This document shows, piece by piece, positions 44,642 to 53,711 of a stretch of DNA of 64,000 nt. The translations under genes and the position numbers were made by a program. The notes beneath the pieces are model-generated. The model did no database searches, had not been told where the DNA came from, and saw nothing but the letters and a program-made list of their open reading frames with translations. The stretch is from Planctomycetota bacterium (GTDB lineage: Bacteria; Planctomycetota; UBA1135; UBA2386). The DNA is taken from assembly GCA_016794425.1 (NCBI GenBank), contig JAEUHR010000023.1:1-64000 (forward strand), in the 5' to 3' direction. How positions within the stretch are numbered: the stretch's first letter is position 1; each line of letters begins with the position of its first letter.

Positions 44642-45703
44642 TCAATCTGTCCGATGGGTGCCGTTGCCCACACGCGGCGGCGAGGAGCCGGTGCGCGACA
44701 ACGAACCCTGGACCGGTTGGTCCGCGGTGACGATCCTGGCGACGTCGTCGGCCACGCTGCCGCCCTCCTCGGCCGACCCGACCGCAGTCGGGCCCCCGAG
44801 CGCGGAGTACTCCTCCGCCGACAGGCGCGTGGTCGACAACGTGGTGCGCAGAGTCTCGTCTGCCGCAGCAGCCGACGTCGCGCCACCCCCGACGGCGTCG
44901 ACGTCCATGTCGTTCCCAATGGCGCCCGCGGCACCGTCGGCGATGCCGACCAGGTGCGCGAAGCGCCGCAACATCCGATCGACGAAGCGGCGACGGTCGA
45001 GGTCGCTCGCCAACGGCAGGCTGAACCCCGCCGCGTCGTGGCCCCAGAGCTGGGCCCGGTTGGTCTCGATGCGGCCGAGCAGCCGGCCGTTCCACGTCAA
45101 CCGCTGCGAGAAGCGGTCACCGTCCCACCGCACGTCCGGGTCGATGCGGCTGCACTGCTGCTGCAGTTCGTCCCAGTCGGCGCGGCATCGCACGGGCACC
45201 TCGAACGACGGGGTCCGGTCGGCGCGGCCGGTGCTCACGGCGGCACCCCGCTCGACGAGCCAGCGCACCACGGAGCGCTCGCTGCCAGCGACCCGGAACG
45301 TCTCGACCCGGCAGACCTCCAGCCCCGGCAGCGGCAGGCGGCAGAGCAGCTCGAGCGCCGCGGCGCCGCTGTCGGTGCCGACCACCAGCACGCGACCGGC
45401 GGCACCGGCGATCAGCTCGGCTTCCGGCACTGCCGCCGCCAGCGCGCCACCGACCCGCGCCAGGAACTCGCACGCCGCGTGCACCCTCGCCGTCAACAGG
45501 CCGTCGCCGTCGACCGCGACCAGCACCAGCACCGGCGCCCCCATCGCGTCGCGCGCCAGCCCTTCGACGAGGCCGAACTGGCCGGCGCTGCAGTCGACGC
45601 CTTCGAGCACGAGGCAGAGTCCGTGCTCGAGCGCGTCGAGTTGCGGTGCGAGACGCGCCCAGACGCTGGCGCGCAGTTGGGGCAACACAGGACCTCGGAT
45701 CAT
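44642..45703 (-). CDS. Hypothetical protein, possibly a degenerate nuclease-like fold
   Basis: The 353-residue protein opens with QLRASVWARLAPQLDALE, continues with APVLVLVAVDGDGLLTARV and RVLVVGTDSGAAALELLCRL, and ends in a low-complexity Ala/Thr/Ser-rich tail (about 270-353). The first 150 residues faintly recall RecB-like/NucS-type PD-(D/E)XK proteins, but the catalytic Asp and Glu-x-Lys are not present, so this is only a suggestion. AGGAGG precedes the ATG. It is the first gene of the run that continues with MinD/ParA, comEA-like and nadC, so it may act with the ATPase. I cannot assign a function. Confidence 0.6.
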   Translation of the reverse strand: MIRGPVLPQLRASVWARLAPQLDALEHGLCLVLEGVDCSAGQFGLVEGLARDAMGAPVLVLVAVDGDGLLTARVHAACEFLARVGGALAAAVPEAELIAGAAGRVLVVGTDSGAAALELLCRLPLPGLEVCRVETFRVAGSERSVVRWLVERGAAVSTGRADRTPSFEVPVRCRADWDELQQQCSRIDPDVRWDGDRFSQRLTWNGRLLGRIETNRAQLWGHDAAGFSLPLASDLDRRRFVDRMLRRFAHLVGIADGAAGAIGNDMDVDAVGGGATSAAAADETLRTTLSTTRLSAEEYSALGGPTAVGSAEEGGSVADDVARIVTADQPVQGSLSRTGSSPPRVGNGTHRTD

Positions 45704-45803
45704 CGGCTGCCTCCTGCGCTGGGCGGCGGGGGCGCGAGGTGCGCCGGCAACGCAACCGCCGATCGCCGCGAACCAGTGTCCGGGCGATCCGACCGGCGAA
45801 CTA

Positions 45804-45820
45804 CGCAGCCATCGGCTGCG
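45804..45820. promoter_or_regulatory. Dyad in the ruvC / unknown-gene intergenic region
   Basis: CGCAGCC and GGCTGCG flank ATC (7-bp stem, 3-nt loop) in the 214-bp gap 45704-45917. It lies about 100 bp upstream of the minus-strand unknown gene and about 100 bp beyond the ruvC stop on the same strand. It could be the ruvC terminator. Nothing else was recognised in the gap. Confidence 0.35.
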
Positions 45821-45917
45821 CTTCGCAACCGCCTAGGTCGGTGCAACAGCAGGCGCCTCCACGAACCGCGGCGCCATTAGACGCGTGGCGGCCGGGGAAA
45901 GCAACCACCGGTAGCGG

Positions 45918-46514
45918 TCAGGAGCCAGACATCACGCGGTGCAGCGGCGATCGGCGTTGCTCGAGCCGGGTCAGCGCGACGGCGACGGCATCGGTCGCGT
46001 CCGCCGGCAAGCCGGTGCCGGCGCCGTTCGGCAACAGCCGCGAGACCATCGCCGCGACACTCGGCTTGCTGGCTGCGCCGTGGCCGGTGACGCTGCGCTT
46101 GACGCGGGCGGGCGGAAACTGGTGCACGCACAGCCCGGCGCGGGCCGACTCGGCCAGGACCACGCCGCGGGCCTCGCCGATGCGCAGCGCCGCCTGCACG
46201 CTCTTGCCGCTGAACGCCTCCTCGAGCGCGATCTCGGTCGGCTGCAGGCGCTGCAGCAGCGCGCGGAACTGGTCGCCCAGAGCCATCAGGCGCTCGGCCA
46301 CCGGCGCATCGCGGCCGCCGAGTCGCAGCACCCCGAGTTCCAGCACGCGCACATCGCGGCCGACGCCGCCGTCCAGTCGCACCACGTTGCCGGCCCGCAG
46401 CGCGAGCGGGGCACTGCCGGTCGTTCGCCGCGGCAGGTCGAACTCGGCCTCGAGGCAGCCGAAACCGGCCACCAGCGTGCCTGGGTCGACGCCCAGAATC
46501 CGCACCACCGCCAT
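45918..46514 (-). CDS. ruvC: Holliday junction resolvase RuvC
   Basis: The 198-residue protein has RILGVDPGTLVAGFG (first catalytic Asp, residue 10), PTEIALEEAFSGKSVQAALRIGEARGV (catalytic Glu), PPARVKRSVTGHGAASK and DATDAVAVALTRLE (final Asp). This is the RuvC nuclease that cuts four-way junctions with RuvAB. Between the first and second strands it has about 30 extra residues (PRRTTGSAPLALRAGNVVRLDGG and RDVRV in parts) compared with E. coli RuvC, so the protein is longer than usual. It is divergent from ispD with only 25 bp between starts; ruvA and ruvB are not adjacent. Confidence 0.92.
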   Translation of the reverse strand: MAVVRILGVDPGTLVAGFGCLEAEFDLPRRTTGSAPLALRAGNVVRLDGGVGRDVRVLELGVLRLGGRDAPVAERLMALGDQFRALLQRLQPTEIALEEAFSGKSVQAALRIGEARGVVLAESARAGLCVHQFPPARVKRSVTGHGAASKPSVAAMVSRLLPNGAGTGLPADATDAVAVALTRLEQRRSPLHRVMSGS

Positions 46515-46539
46515 GCCGCCGAGTGTAAGGTCACGGCGC

Positions 46540-47247
46540 GTGAAGGTCGCCATGTTGCTGCTCGCCGCCGGCCGCGGCACCCGCTTCGGTGGGCCGGTGC
46601 CGAAGGCCTGGCTGCCGCTGCGCGGCCGTCCGCTGGCCGTGCACGCTGCCGAACGGCTCTGCCAGGCGCTGCCGCCCGACGCGCGCGGCGAGCTGGTGCT
46701 GGTCGTGCACCCGAACGACCGCGACCCCTACGTCGCCCCCCACCTGCCGGAACTGCGGCGCGCCGCCGGTGAGCACACCGACGTGCACGTCGTCGACGGC
46801 GGCGCCACGCGGCAGGAGTCGATGCAACGCGGCCTCGCGGCAGCTGGCGACGTCGACCTCGTGCTGGTGCACGACGCGGCCCGCGCACTGGTGCCCGTCG
46901 CTGCGGTCCGCGCGTGCCTCGCGGCGGCGGCGCGCGTCGGTGCCGCGCTGGTCGCGGTGCCGGCCGTCGACACGCCCAAGCGCGTGCACGACCGCCGCGT
47001 CGAAGCGACGCTCGACCGCGCGACGATCTGGCTCGCGCAGACGCCGCAGGTCGTGCGCCGCGACCTGCTGGTGCGCGCGCTGGCGGCCGCCGCTGCCGAC
47101 GGCTTCACCGGCACCGACGACGTCGCGCTGGTCGAGCGGCTCGGCCTGCCGGTCGAGGTGGTGCCGGGCTCGCCGCAGAACCTGAAGATCACGCACCCCG
47201 GCGACCTGCCGCTGGCGGAAGCGCTGCTGGACCTGCCCCCACGATGA
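46540..47247 (+). CDS. ispD: 2-C-methyl-D-erythritol 4-phosphate cytidylyltransferase
   Basis: This is the third MEP-pathway enzyme of isoprenoid synthesis. The 235-residue product has the nucleotide-binding LLLAAGRGTRFGGPVPKAWLPL (with the Arg and Lys of the CTP loop), VVDGGATRQESMQRGLAA, LVLVHDAARALV, DTPKRV and TIWLAQTPQVVRRDLL. The length is normal. The GTG at 46540 places three residues before the conserved core; an ATG at 46552 is also possible. It overlaps ispF by 4 nt. Confidence 0.95.
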   Translation: MKVAMLLLAAGRGTRFGGPVPKAWLPLRGRPLAVHAAERLCQALPPDARGELVLVVHPNDRDPYVAPHLPELRRAAGEHTDVHVVDGGATRQESMQRGLAAAGDVDLVLVHDAARALVPVAAVRACLAAAARVGAALVAVPAVDTPKRVHDRRVEATLDRATIWLAQTPQVVRRDLLVRALAAAAADGFTGTDDVALVERLGLPVEVVPGSPQNLKITHPGDLPLAEALLDLPPR

Positions 47248-47729
47248 ACGATCTCCCGCGCATCGGTCTCGGCATCGACGTGCACCGGCTCGAAGCGGGC
47301 CGTCCCTGCCGGCTCGCCGGCGTCGCGTTCGACTCACCGGTCGGCCCGGTTGGCCACAGCGACGGCGATGCGGTGCTGCACGCCGCCTGTGACGCCGTGC
47401 TCGGCGCCGCCGGCCTCGACGACCTCGGCACGCTGTTCTCGGACCGCGACCCGGCCAACCGCGGCCGCGACTCGGCCGAGTTCTGCACCGAGGCGCTGCG
47501 CCGCGTGCGCGAACGCGGCCTGCGCGTGCTGTCGCTCGACGCGGTGGTCGAGACCGAGGCACCGAAGCTGGCGCCGCGGCGCGCGGCGATGCGCGCCCGG
47601 CTGGCGGCGCTGTTCGACGTGCCCGAGGACCGCGTCAACCTGAAGGGCAAGACCGGCGAGAAGGTCGACGCGATCGGCCGCGGCGAAGCGCTGCGCGCGA
47701 CGGTCGTGGCGCTGCTGGGCCCGCGCTGA
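47244..47729 (+). CDS. ispF: 2-C-methyl-D-erythritol 2,4-cyclodiphosphate synthase
   Basis: The 161-residue protein has RIGLGIDVHRL (zinc ligands Asp and His), LAGVAFDSPVGPVGHSDGDAVLHA, DLGTLFSDRDP and the C-terminal VNLKGKTGEK...GRGEALRA block. It acts two steps after IspD in the MEP pathway. The ATG overlaps the ispD stop (ATGA). The standard length and all key residues are present. It ends 6 bp before the convergent ABC exporter. Confidence 0.96.
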   Translation: MNDLPRIGLGIDVHRLEAGRPCRLAGVAFDSPVGPVGHSDGDAVLHAACDAVLGAAGLDDLGTLFSDRDPANRGRDSAEFCTEALRRVRERGLRVLSLDAVVETEAPKLAPRRAAMRARLAALFDVPEDRVNLKGKTGEKVDAIGRGEALRATVVALLGPR

Positions 47730-47735
47730 CCGGCG

Positions 47736-49601
47736 TCAGACCGTCTGCAGGTCGTACATGCGCCGGTAGACGCCCTGGCGCGCGAGCAGTTCGTCGTGCG
47801 AGCCCTGCTCGACGATGCGGCCCTTGTCGAGCACGACGATGATGTCGGCCGACGCGATCGTCGACAGCCGGTGCGCGATCACGAACGACGTGCGACCGCG
47901 GCGCAGGTTGTCGAGCGCTTTCTGCACCAGCTCCTCGTTCTCGGAGTCGAGCGCCGAGGTCGCTTCGTCGAGGAACAGGATCTGCGGATCGCGCACGATC
48001 GCGCGGGCGATCGTCAGCCGCTGCATCTGGCCGCCGGACAGGTTGCTGCCGCGTTCGCCGACCACGGTGTCGTAGCCGTGCGGCTGGGCGGCGATGAAGT
48101 CGTGGATGTTGGCGGCGCGCGCCGCGGCCTCGATCTGCGCTTGCGTGGCGCCGGGCCGGCCGTAGGCGATGTTCTCGCGGATCGTCGTGTTGAACAGGAA
48201 CGGCTGCTGGCTGACCACCGCCGTGTGCGCGCGGTAGTCGGCGAGCCGGATCTCGCGCAGGTCTGTGCCGTCGACCAGGATCTGGCCGCGCTGCGGGTCG
48301 TTGAAGCGCAGCAGCAGGTCCAGCGTCGTCGACTTGCCGCCGCCGGACGGGCCGACGAACGCGACCGTCTGGCCGGCGCGGACCTTCAGGTCGATGCCGC
48401 GCAGCACCGGCTCGGTGTCGTAGGTGAACCAGACGCCGCGCATCTCGACGTCGCCGCGCAACGTCGGCAGCGGCTGGCCGCCGATCGCGGTCGTGTCGAC
48501 CTCGCTGTGCAGGATCTCCTCGATGCCACGCAGCGCGCCGGCGGACTCCATCAGCACGTGGAACGAACGCGTGATGCGCTTGACGTGCTGGTAGGTCGTG
48601 GCGAGCGGCGCGATCAGCACGGCGACGTAGCTGAACGGGATCGACCGGTCGACCAGCACGACGTAGCCGAGCATCACCAGCAGCACCGCGAAGCCGAACT
48701 GGTAGCCGACGAACGTCTGCGCCATCGACCGCCCCTTGGCGCGCAGCATGCCGTGCGTGCGTTCGAGGAACGTGCGCGTGTTGGCTTCGAACTCGTCGCG
48801 CCGGACGCGCTCGAGCTGGAACGCCTTGACCGTGCGGATGCCGGTCAGGATCTGGTTCAGCGCCTCGGTCGTCTCCCCCATCGCCTGCAGGCTCTTGCTG
48901 CTGCGGCGGCTGACGCGGCGACCCTGTCGCCACAGCGGGATCGCCATCAGCGGCACCATCGCCAGCAGCACCCAGATCGCCATCGGCACGAACCAGGCGA
49001 CCATCGCCAGATTGGCGACGATCATCAGCGGATCGACCACGATGTTGTCGGTGGCCAGTTCGAACGAGCGCTGCATCACCTGCGTGTCGTTGGTGACGCG
49101 GCTGATCATCTCGCCCATGCGGCGCTTGCCGAAGAAGCGCAACGGCAAGTCGAGGAAGTGCTGCGCGAGCTCGCACCGCAGGTCGGAGACGATGCGGATC
49201 GCGAAGTAGCGCGAGATCGTCTGCACGTAGTAGATCGTCACCGACCCGAGCAGACCGCACGTGACGGCCACGATGCCGCAGGCCAGCACCACGTTCATGC
49301 CCGGCTCCGCGAAGCCGATGCCGAGCCAGCCGGCGAGGTCCTGCGCGAAGCCCTGGAACCAGGTCCGGAACTCGACGGCGATGCCGGCGCCGATGCCCGT
49401 GCCCGCCGGCACCGCGGCCGGCCCGCCGCCCATCTCGTGGAAAAGCGGCTCGATCAGCACGAGCGGCAGCTTGGTGAACAGCGCCTCGAGTGCGCCGAAC
49501 AGCAGCATCAGCGCGACCGTGCCCTTGTAGCGCACGATCGCGGCCCACAGGCGTCGCCCCAGCGGTCGCAGCCCGGGGTCCGGGGCAGTGGTTTCGGTCA
49601 C
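47736..49601 (-). CDS. ABC exporter, MsbA/multidrug type (fused membrane and ATPase domains)
   Basis: The 621-residue protein has an N-terminal six-helix domain (about 20-345; a longer-than-usual first periplasmic loop is present, rich in Gly and Pro around 60-85). The C-terminal ATPase has Walker A VGPSGGGKSTTLDLLLRF, Q-loop VVSQQPFLFNTTIRENIAYG, signature NLSGGQMQRL, Walker B QILFLDEATSALDSE and the switch His in FVIAHRLSTIASAD. The resemblance to MsbA (lipid A flippase) is clear, but drug or lipid exporters of other kinds look the same, so no symbol is given. The GTG at 49601 is the first start near the conserved helix. Confidence 0.88.
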   Translation of the reverse strand: MTETTAPDPGLRPLGRRLWAAIVRYKGTVALMLLFGALEALFTKLPLVLIEPLFHEMGGGPAAVPAGTGIGAGIAVEFRTWFQGFAQDLAGWLGIGFAEPGMNVVLACGIVAVTCGLLGSVTIYYVQTISRYFAIRIVSDLRCELAQHFLDLPLRFFGKRRMGEMISRVTNDTQVMQRSFELATDNIVVDPLMIVANLAMVAWFVPMAIWVLLAMVPLMAIPLWRQGRRVSRRSSKSLQAMGETTEALNQILTGIRTVKAFQLERVRRDEFEANTRTFLERTHGMLRAKGRSMAQTFVGYQFGFAVLLVMLGYVVLVDRSIPFSYVAVLIAPLATTYQHVKRITRSFHVLMESAGALRGIEEILHSEVDTTAIGGQPLPTLRGDVEMRGVWFTYDTEPVLRGIDLKVRAGQTVAFVGPSGGGKSTTLDLLLRFNDPQRGQILVDGTDLREIRLADYRAHTAVVSQQPFLFNTTIRENIAYGRPGATQAQIEAAARAANIHDFIAAQPHGYDTVVGERGSNLSGGQMQRLTIARAIVRDPQILFLDEATSALDSENEELVQKALDNLRRGRTSFVIAHRLSTIASADIIVVLDKGRIVEQGSHDELLARQGVYRRMYDLQTV

Positions 49602-49686
49602 GCGGCGATCGTAGCGACCGCGCGGAGCGCCCGCGACCGGCGAATCGGTCGCGCGGCGGCGCGGCCTCTCAGTCGAGCCCAACCTC

Positions 49687-51282
49687 TCAGTCGAGCTTGA
49701 CGCGCGAGATCACGCCCTCGGCCCACTCGAAGAAGCGGTGCGTGACGTAGTCCTCGCGCACCAGCTGGCGCTCACGCTCGTTCTTGACGTCGACCTTCTT
49801 GCGTGGCGGCGTGCGCGAGTTGACCCGCGCGATGTAGTAGCCGTCGGCGCCCGGCAGCGGGCCGACCGTCTTGCCGACCTCGGCCTGGTAGAACAGGTAC
49901 TCGGCCAGCGACACACCGTCGTGCAGCTGCGTGAACTCGCTCTCGCGCAGGTTCTGCCGCACCTGATTCAGCGGCAGCAGGCCGAGGCGGCCGCGCTTCT
50001 CGTCGTTGTGGTAGAACTCGGAGTGCTTGCGCAGCGCGTCGTCGAAGGTGATCTCGCCCTTCTCGAGCGACGCCATCATCGCCTCGCAGCGCTGGCGCGC
50101 CTTGTCCATGCCGTCCGGCTCCCAGGCGCCGGTCTTCGGGCTCTTGGCCATGAACGGGATCAGATCGATCGCGGTCTGGCCGTCGGCGAAGAACGCCGCG
50201 TACTTGTCGGCGTGCGCCTGCAGGTTCTCGTCGTTGATCTCGTCCTTGATCATCTCGGCGAACGACGCGACCAGGCGCCAGCGGGCCCGGAACGCTTCGA
50301 GGCACGGGTAGCCCTTGAAGCGCGTCGCGATGATCTCGACCGTGAACGGGGTCGAGTCGAACGGCTCGCGGTACTCGTCGTAGCGGCGCAGGAACTCCTC
50401 GTCGCTGAGCCAGGCGCCCTTGGCGACCAGCTCCTGCCGCAGCGCCTCACGCGCGACCACTTCCTGCAGCGCGCGCTCGAGGTCCTGCACGTAGATGCCC
50501 TTCTTGATGAAGTCGAAGGCCTCCTCGGTGCTCCACTGCAGGTCGTTGACCTGCAGCACGACCTCGGGCGGCAGGCCGTGCGACGCGTAGCGGATGTCGC
50601 TCCACTGCCGCAGGCCCTTCTGCACGAAGTTGCGCATCATCTGCATCCAGAACTCGGGCAGCTTCTTCGGCTGGCCGTTCGCATCCGCGGTCTCGGTCGC
50701 CTTCTCGAGCTGCTCGAGGAAGCGCGGGCCCTGGTCGCTCTGCGTCTGCGCCTTGATCGCTTCCTTGGTGATGTCCGGCCACTCCTTCGGGTTGCCGGGG
50801 AAGAAGACCTTGTCGAACAGCATCGACTCCTTGCGCTGCTCGAGGAACGTCTCCTTGCTGAGGCCGAGCTGCGACCGCACGACCTCCCAGAAGTCGACGC
50901 CGGGGTTCTTCGACTCGAACTCGGCCTGCATCGGCGCCAGCGTCGTCGTGACCTCCTCGTCCGTGACCAGGAAGTCCTCGGGCCGCTTGCCACCGGCCTC
51001 GATCTGCTTCTTCAGCTCCTCGACGATGAAGAAGTTGGCGACCTTCGCCTCCACCAGCTTGCCGCCCGCCAGGTAGACGGCCTCGCGCATCACCTCGCGC
51101 GGGTCGAGCTGCCGGCCGTTCACCTTGACGGTGCTGAGCAGCTTCGCGCGCTCCTGCACCAACTGGTCCTGCGCTTGGTCGATGTCCTTGCGCAGCGCTT
51201 TGATCTGTTCGGAGACGTCCTGAGCCAGGACGGTGGAGCCGGTCGCGGCCAGGACGACGGCGAGGAAGGTATGGCGCTGCAT
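49687..51282 (-). CDS. Secreted SurA/PpiC-like protein
   Basis: The 531-residue protein has a signal peptide (LAVVLAATGSTVLAQ). A helical region with VKVNGRQLDPREVMREAVYLAGGKLVEAKVANFFIVEEL (in parts) resembles SurA N-terminal chaperone helices. A later segment near 385-505 contains FMAKSPKTGAWEPDG, ITFDDALRKHSEFY, LLPLNQVRQNL and VGPLPGADGYYIARVNSR, a typical order for parvulin-type PPIase domains. It is probably a periplasmic folding factor. The start faces the plus-strand gene at 51477 across about 194 bp of unassigned sequence. Confidence 0.75.
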   Translation of the reverse strand: MQRHTFLAVVLAATGSTVLAQDVSEQIKALRKDIDQAQDQLVQERAKLLSTVKVNGRQLDPREVMREAVYLAGGKLVEAKVANFFIVEELKKQIEAGGKRPEDFLVTDEEVTTTLAPMQAEFESKNPGVDFWEVVRSQLGLSKETFLEQRKESMLFDKVFFPGNPKEWPDITKEAIKAQTQSDQGPRFLEQLEKATETADANGQPKKLPEFWMQMMRNFVQKGLRQWSDIRYASHGLPPEVVLQVNDLQWSTEEAFDFIKKGIYVQDLERALQEVVAREALRQELVAKGAWLSDEEFLRRYDEYREPFDSTPFTVEIIATRFKGYPCLEAFRARWRLVASFAEMIKDEINDENLQAHADKYAAFFADGQTAIDLIPFMAKSPKTGAWEPDGMDKARQRCEAMMASLEKGEITFDDALRKHSEFYHNDEKRGRLGLLPLNQVRQNLRESEFTQLHDGVSLAEYLFYQAEVGKTVGPLPGADGYYIARVNSRTPPRKKVDVKNERERQLVREDYVTHRFFEWAEGVISRVKLD

Positions 51283-51476
51283 CGGAGTCGAGGACGGTTG
51301 GAGAGAAAAGGCGCGGCAGCTTACCGCGCAGGCCGTGCGAAACGAACCGCCCTGGGGTTTCCTCCCAACCGCCGGAGATTCTGCCGGAGCGCAGCGGGTG
51401 CCAGCCTTCGCACCGCGCGCGCCGAGGTCCGCGGACCGATCGTGGCCTTTGCCGGGTAGCATCCTCGCGGCTCGGC

Positions 51477-52160
51477 ATGACCTACGACCCGCGCACCATC
51501 GCCTTCACGGCCGAGATCCTGCACCCGCCCCAGGCGCCGCGGGCCGACCTGGTCCAGAGCGTGCACAACACGCTCTACCGACAGCCGGCGATCGGCTACC
51601 AGAACTTCCAGGTCGCCCAGGACGGCATCCACCTCAGCAACCTGCCGCAGGCCCCCGGCCAGGTGTCGGCAGCCAGCTTCGCGTGGGACCGGCTGGTGCT
51701 GCGCGAAGAGCTGCGCGGCGCGACGGTCGAGGACTTCGCGACCCGCGTCGTCAACGTCGTCTCGACCAGCTTCCCGACGCTGGGCCTGCCGCTGTCGCTG
51801 GCGCAGCAGTTCGTGGTCCGCTCGCTGATCCAGCCGCGGCAGTTCCGCGACGGGCGCGAGTTCCTGTCGCGGCGCCTGATCGCGCCCGGCGCCGAGTCCT
51901 GGCCGCGGCTCGACCGGCCGGTGCAGGCGCTGGGCGTGCGGCTGGTGTTGCCACCGAAGCCGGGCGGCCGCGGCACGTTCCATGTTCGGGTCGAGTCGTG
52001 GCCGCAGGACCCGCGCTCGCTGTGGCTCGAGTGCACCGGCAGCTTCACCGGCCCGATCGCGGCCGGTGACGCGCCACAACTGGCCGAACTACTCTACGAG
52101 ACCTACCGTTATCTCAGCGGTCCGGTCGCCGAGTTCCTGTCCGCCCTCGACACGCCGTGA
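51477..52160 (+). CDS. Hypothetical cytoplasmic protein
   Basis: The 227-residue protein lacks a signal peptide and membrane segments. It shows alternating strands and helices (TIAFTAEILHPPQAPR, SFAWDRLVLREELRG, GTFHVRVESWPQDPRSLW) with a C-terminal helix LLYETYRYLSGPVAEFL. The order loosely recalls TIGR04255-type proteins, but I cannot confirm this. The stop overlaps the start of the next gene by 4 nt, and that gene and the two after it encode exported proteins. The group may form one operon. Function unknown. Confidence 0.65.
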   Translation: MTYDPRTIAFTAEILHPPQAPRADLVQSVHNTLYRQPAIGYQNFQVAQDGIHLSNLPQAPGQVSAASFAWDRLVLREELRGATVEDFATRVVNVVSTSFPTLGLPLSLAQQFVVRSLIQPRQFRDGREFLSRRLIAPGAESWPRLDRPVQALGVRLVLPPKPGGRGTFHVRVESWPQDPRSLWLECTGSFTGPIAAGDAPQLAELLYETYRYLSGPVAEFLSALDTP

Positions 52161-52843
52161 GTCCGAACCCCCGCCCGTTCCCGTCGCGCTTCCTGCCGCT
52201 GGCAGCGGCCCTGGGACTCGCCGCCTGCAGCGACCGGCCGCCGGCCCCCGCCGACGACCGGCTGCTGGTCGTCGACGGCATCACGATCACGCTGGCCGAA
52301 GTCGAACCGTACGTGGCGTTCCTCGACGCCGCCGTGCCCGAAGCCGGGCGCAAAACGAAGATCCGCCGCATCGTCGACGAGCACCTGCTGCCGCTGCGGC
52401 TGGCGCAGCGCGCCTTCGCGGCGCGCCGGGCCGAGCTGCGCGAGCAGGCCGCCGCCCTGTGCGGCATCGCCACCAACAGCAGCGAACTCGAACGCGTGGC
52501 GCCGATGCAGGGCGATCGCACGCGGCGCAACCTGTCGCGCATGCAGCCCAGGCTGCCGGTGGCGATGTTCCTGTTCGACCCGCTGCTGACCGGCGCGGTC
52601 AGCCCGCCGATCGAGGTGCCCAACGGCTGGGTCGTCGCGACCGCGTTCGACCTGCACGAGGGCGCGCTCATGCTCGACGACTACGTCGACGCGCTGCAGA
52701 TCGGCTTCCTGACGCACGATGCCGAAGGCTGGGGCCAGTGGCTGCTGGCCGAGCGCGCGCGCGTCGCCGGCACCGTGACCTGGGTGCACCCCGACTACCG
52801 CGAAGCCATGCCCGATTGGCTCCACCTGCCCCGACTGCAGTGA
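52157..52843 (+). CDS. Lipoprotein with SurA-N-like region
   Basis: The 228-residue product has a lipoprotein signal with lipobox LAAC (Cys about 24). The mature part begins LLVVDGITITLAEVEPYVAFL and continues with RRIVDEHLLPLRLAQRAFAARRAEL. This resembles the first helices of SurA/PrsA-type chaperones, as does the larger protein at 49687-51282. There is no PPIase domain. The final third contains VPNGWVVATAFDLHEG, an expected beta-strand order. The GTG overlaps the previous stop (52157-52160). It may be an assembly factor for one of the neighbours. Confidence 0.65.
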   Translation: MSPNPRPFPSRFLPLAAALGLAACSDRPPAPADDRLLVVDGITITLAEVEPYVAFLDAAVPEAGRKTKIRRIVDEHLLPLRLAQRAFAARRAELREQAAALCGIATNSSELERVAPMQGDRTRRNLSRMQPRLPVAMFLFDPLLTGAVSPPIEVPNGWVVATAFDLHEGALMLDDYVDALQIGFLTHDAEGWGQWLLAERARVAGTVTWVHPDYREAMPDWLHLPRLQ

Positions 52844-52851
52844 CCCCGACG

Positions 52852-53703
52852 ATGAAATCCTGTCTCGCCGCGTTGTTGTGCGTGCTGCCGTGGACGACCC
52901 CGACGCCGGCGCAGTCCGAATCGCCGCCGGCCGTCGATGCGCCGGCGAAGCTCGCCGAGTGGCCGACGCTCGACGCGCCGACCAAGGACCGCGTGCTGGC
53001 GCTGTTCGGCCAGTTCAAGAAACCCGCCGAGGAACTGCGCACCGCGGCGGCCAAGGACCTGCTGGGAATCGGCGCCGGCGCCGCGCCGCTGCTGTTCCAG
53101 CAGGTGTCGGACCGCGAACCGAACCAGAACGACCAGCTGTTCGCGGTGTTCGACGCGATGCTCGACCGCACGCACGCGGCGCTGATGGCGCGCGAAGTGC
53201 AGAAGCCGCGCGCCGAACTGCGCCGCTACCTGATCCGCCGCCTGTGCACGTTCGCCGACCCGGACGTGCTGGCGGTGCTGCAGGCGACCACGAAGGACAA
53301 GGACGCGCTGACCGCCTTCTACGCCTGGCTCGGCATGCTGGCCCTGAAGCAGAAGGAGGCCGTCGCGCCGGTCCTCGCCTACACGCGGACGAACTGGCGC
53401 GAGGTCGGCGAGTTCGCAGCCGTCGTGCTGCCGGCAGCGCGTTCGCCCGAGGCCGGACAGTGGCTGTGGGACGCGATCGCGACCGCGTCGCCGGCCGACC
53501 AGATGACCGGCCTGCGGCTGCTGCGCTACCTGGCGCCGAAGGAGCAGGCCTCGAACCTGCGCACCTACCTGCAGTCGAAGGACAACGTCGTGCTCAAGGA
53601 GGCGATCAACACCGCGCGCGTGCTGCACGGCGAGCGGCCGGTCGAGAACCTGCCCGTGTTCCAGGTCGTCGAGATGTCCAAGCAGTGGCTGCAGAAGCTG
53701 TGA
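52852..53703 (+). CDS. Secreted alpha-helical (HEAT-like) repeat protein
   Basis: The 283-residue protein has a signal peptide (LAALLCVLPWTTPTPAQ) followed by helical repeats: LALFGQFKKPAEELRTAAAKDLL, GAAPLLFQQVSD, AELRRYLIRRLCTFADPDVLAVLQ and RLLRYLAPKEQASNLRTYLQ. These pairs of helices resemble HEAT repeats. I see no catalytic motif. It starts 9 nt after the previous lipoprotein gene and ends next to the following secreted protein gene, so it probably belongs to the same unit. Function unknown. Confidence 0.7.
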   Translation: MKSCLAALLCVLPWTTPTPAQSESPPAVDAPAKLAEWPTLDAPTKDRVLALFGQFKKPAEELRTAAAKDLLGIGAGAAPLLFQQVSDREPNQNDQLFAVFDAMLDRTHAALMAREVQKPRAELRRYLIRRLCTFADPDVLAVLQATTKDKDALTAFYAWLGMLALKQKEAVAPVLAYTRTNWREVGEFAAVVLPAARSPEAGQWLWDAIATASPADQMTGLRLLRYLAPKEQASNLRTYLQSKDNVVLKEAINTARVLHGERPVENLPVFQVVEMSKQWLQKL

Positions 53704-53711
53704 GCACGCCG

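Noticed and set aside
43702..45703. Flagellar FlhF-FlhG pair
   Set aside because: The ATPase resembles FlhG/MinD, but the upstream protein has no SRP-type GTPase motifs and no flagellar gene is near.
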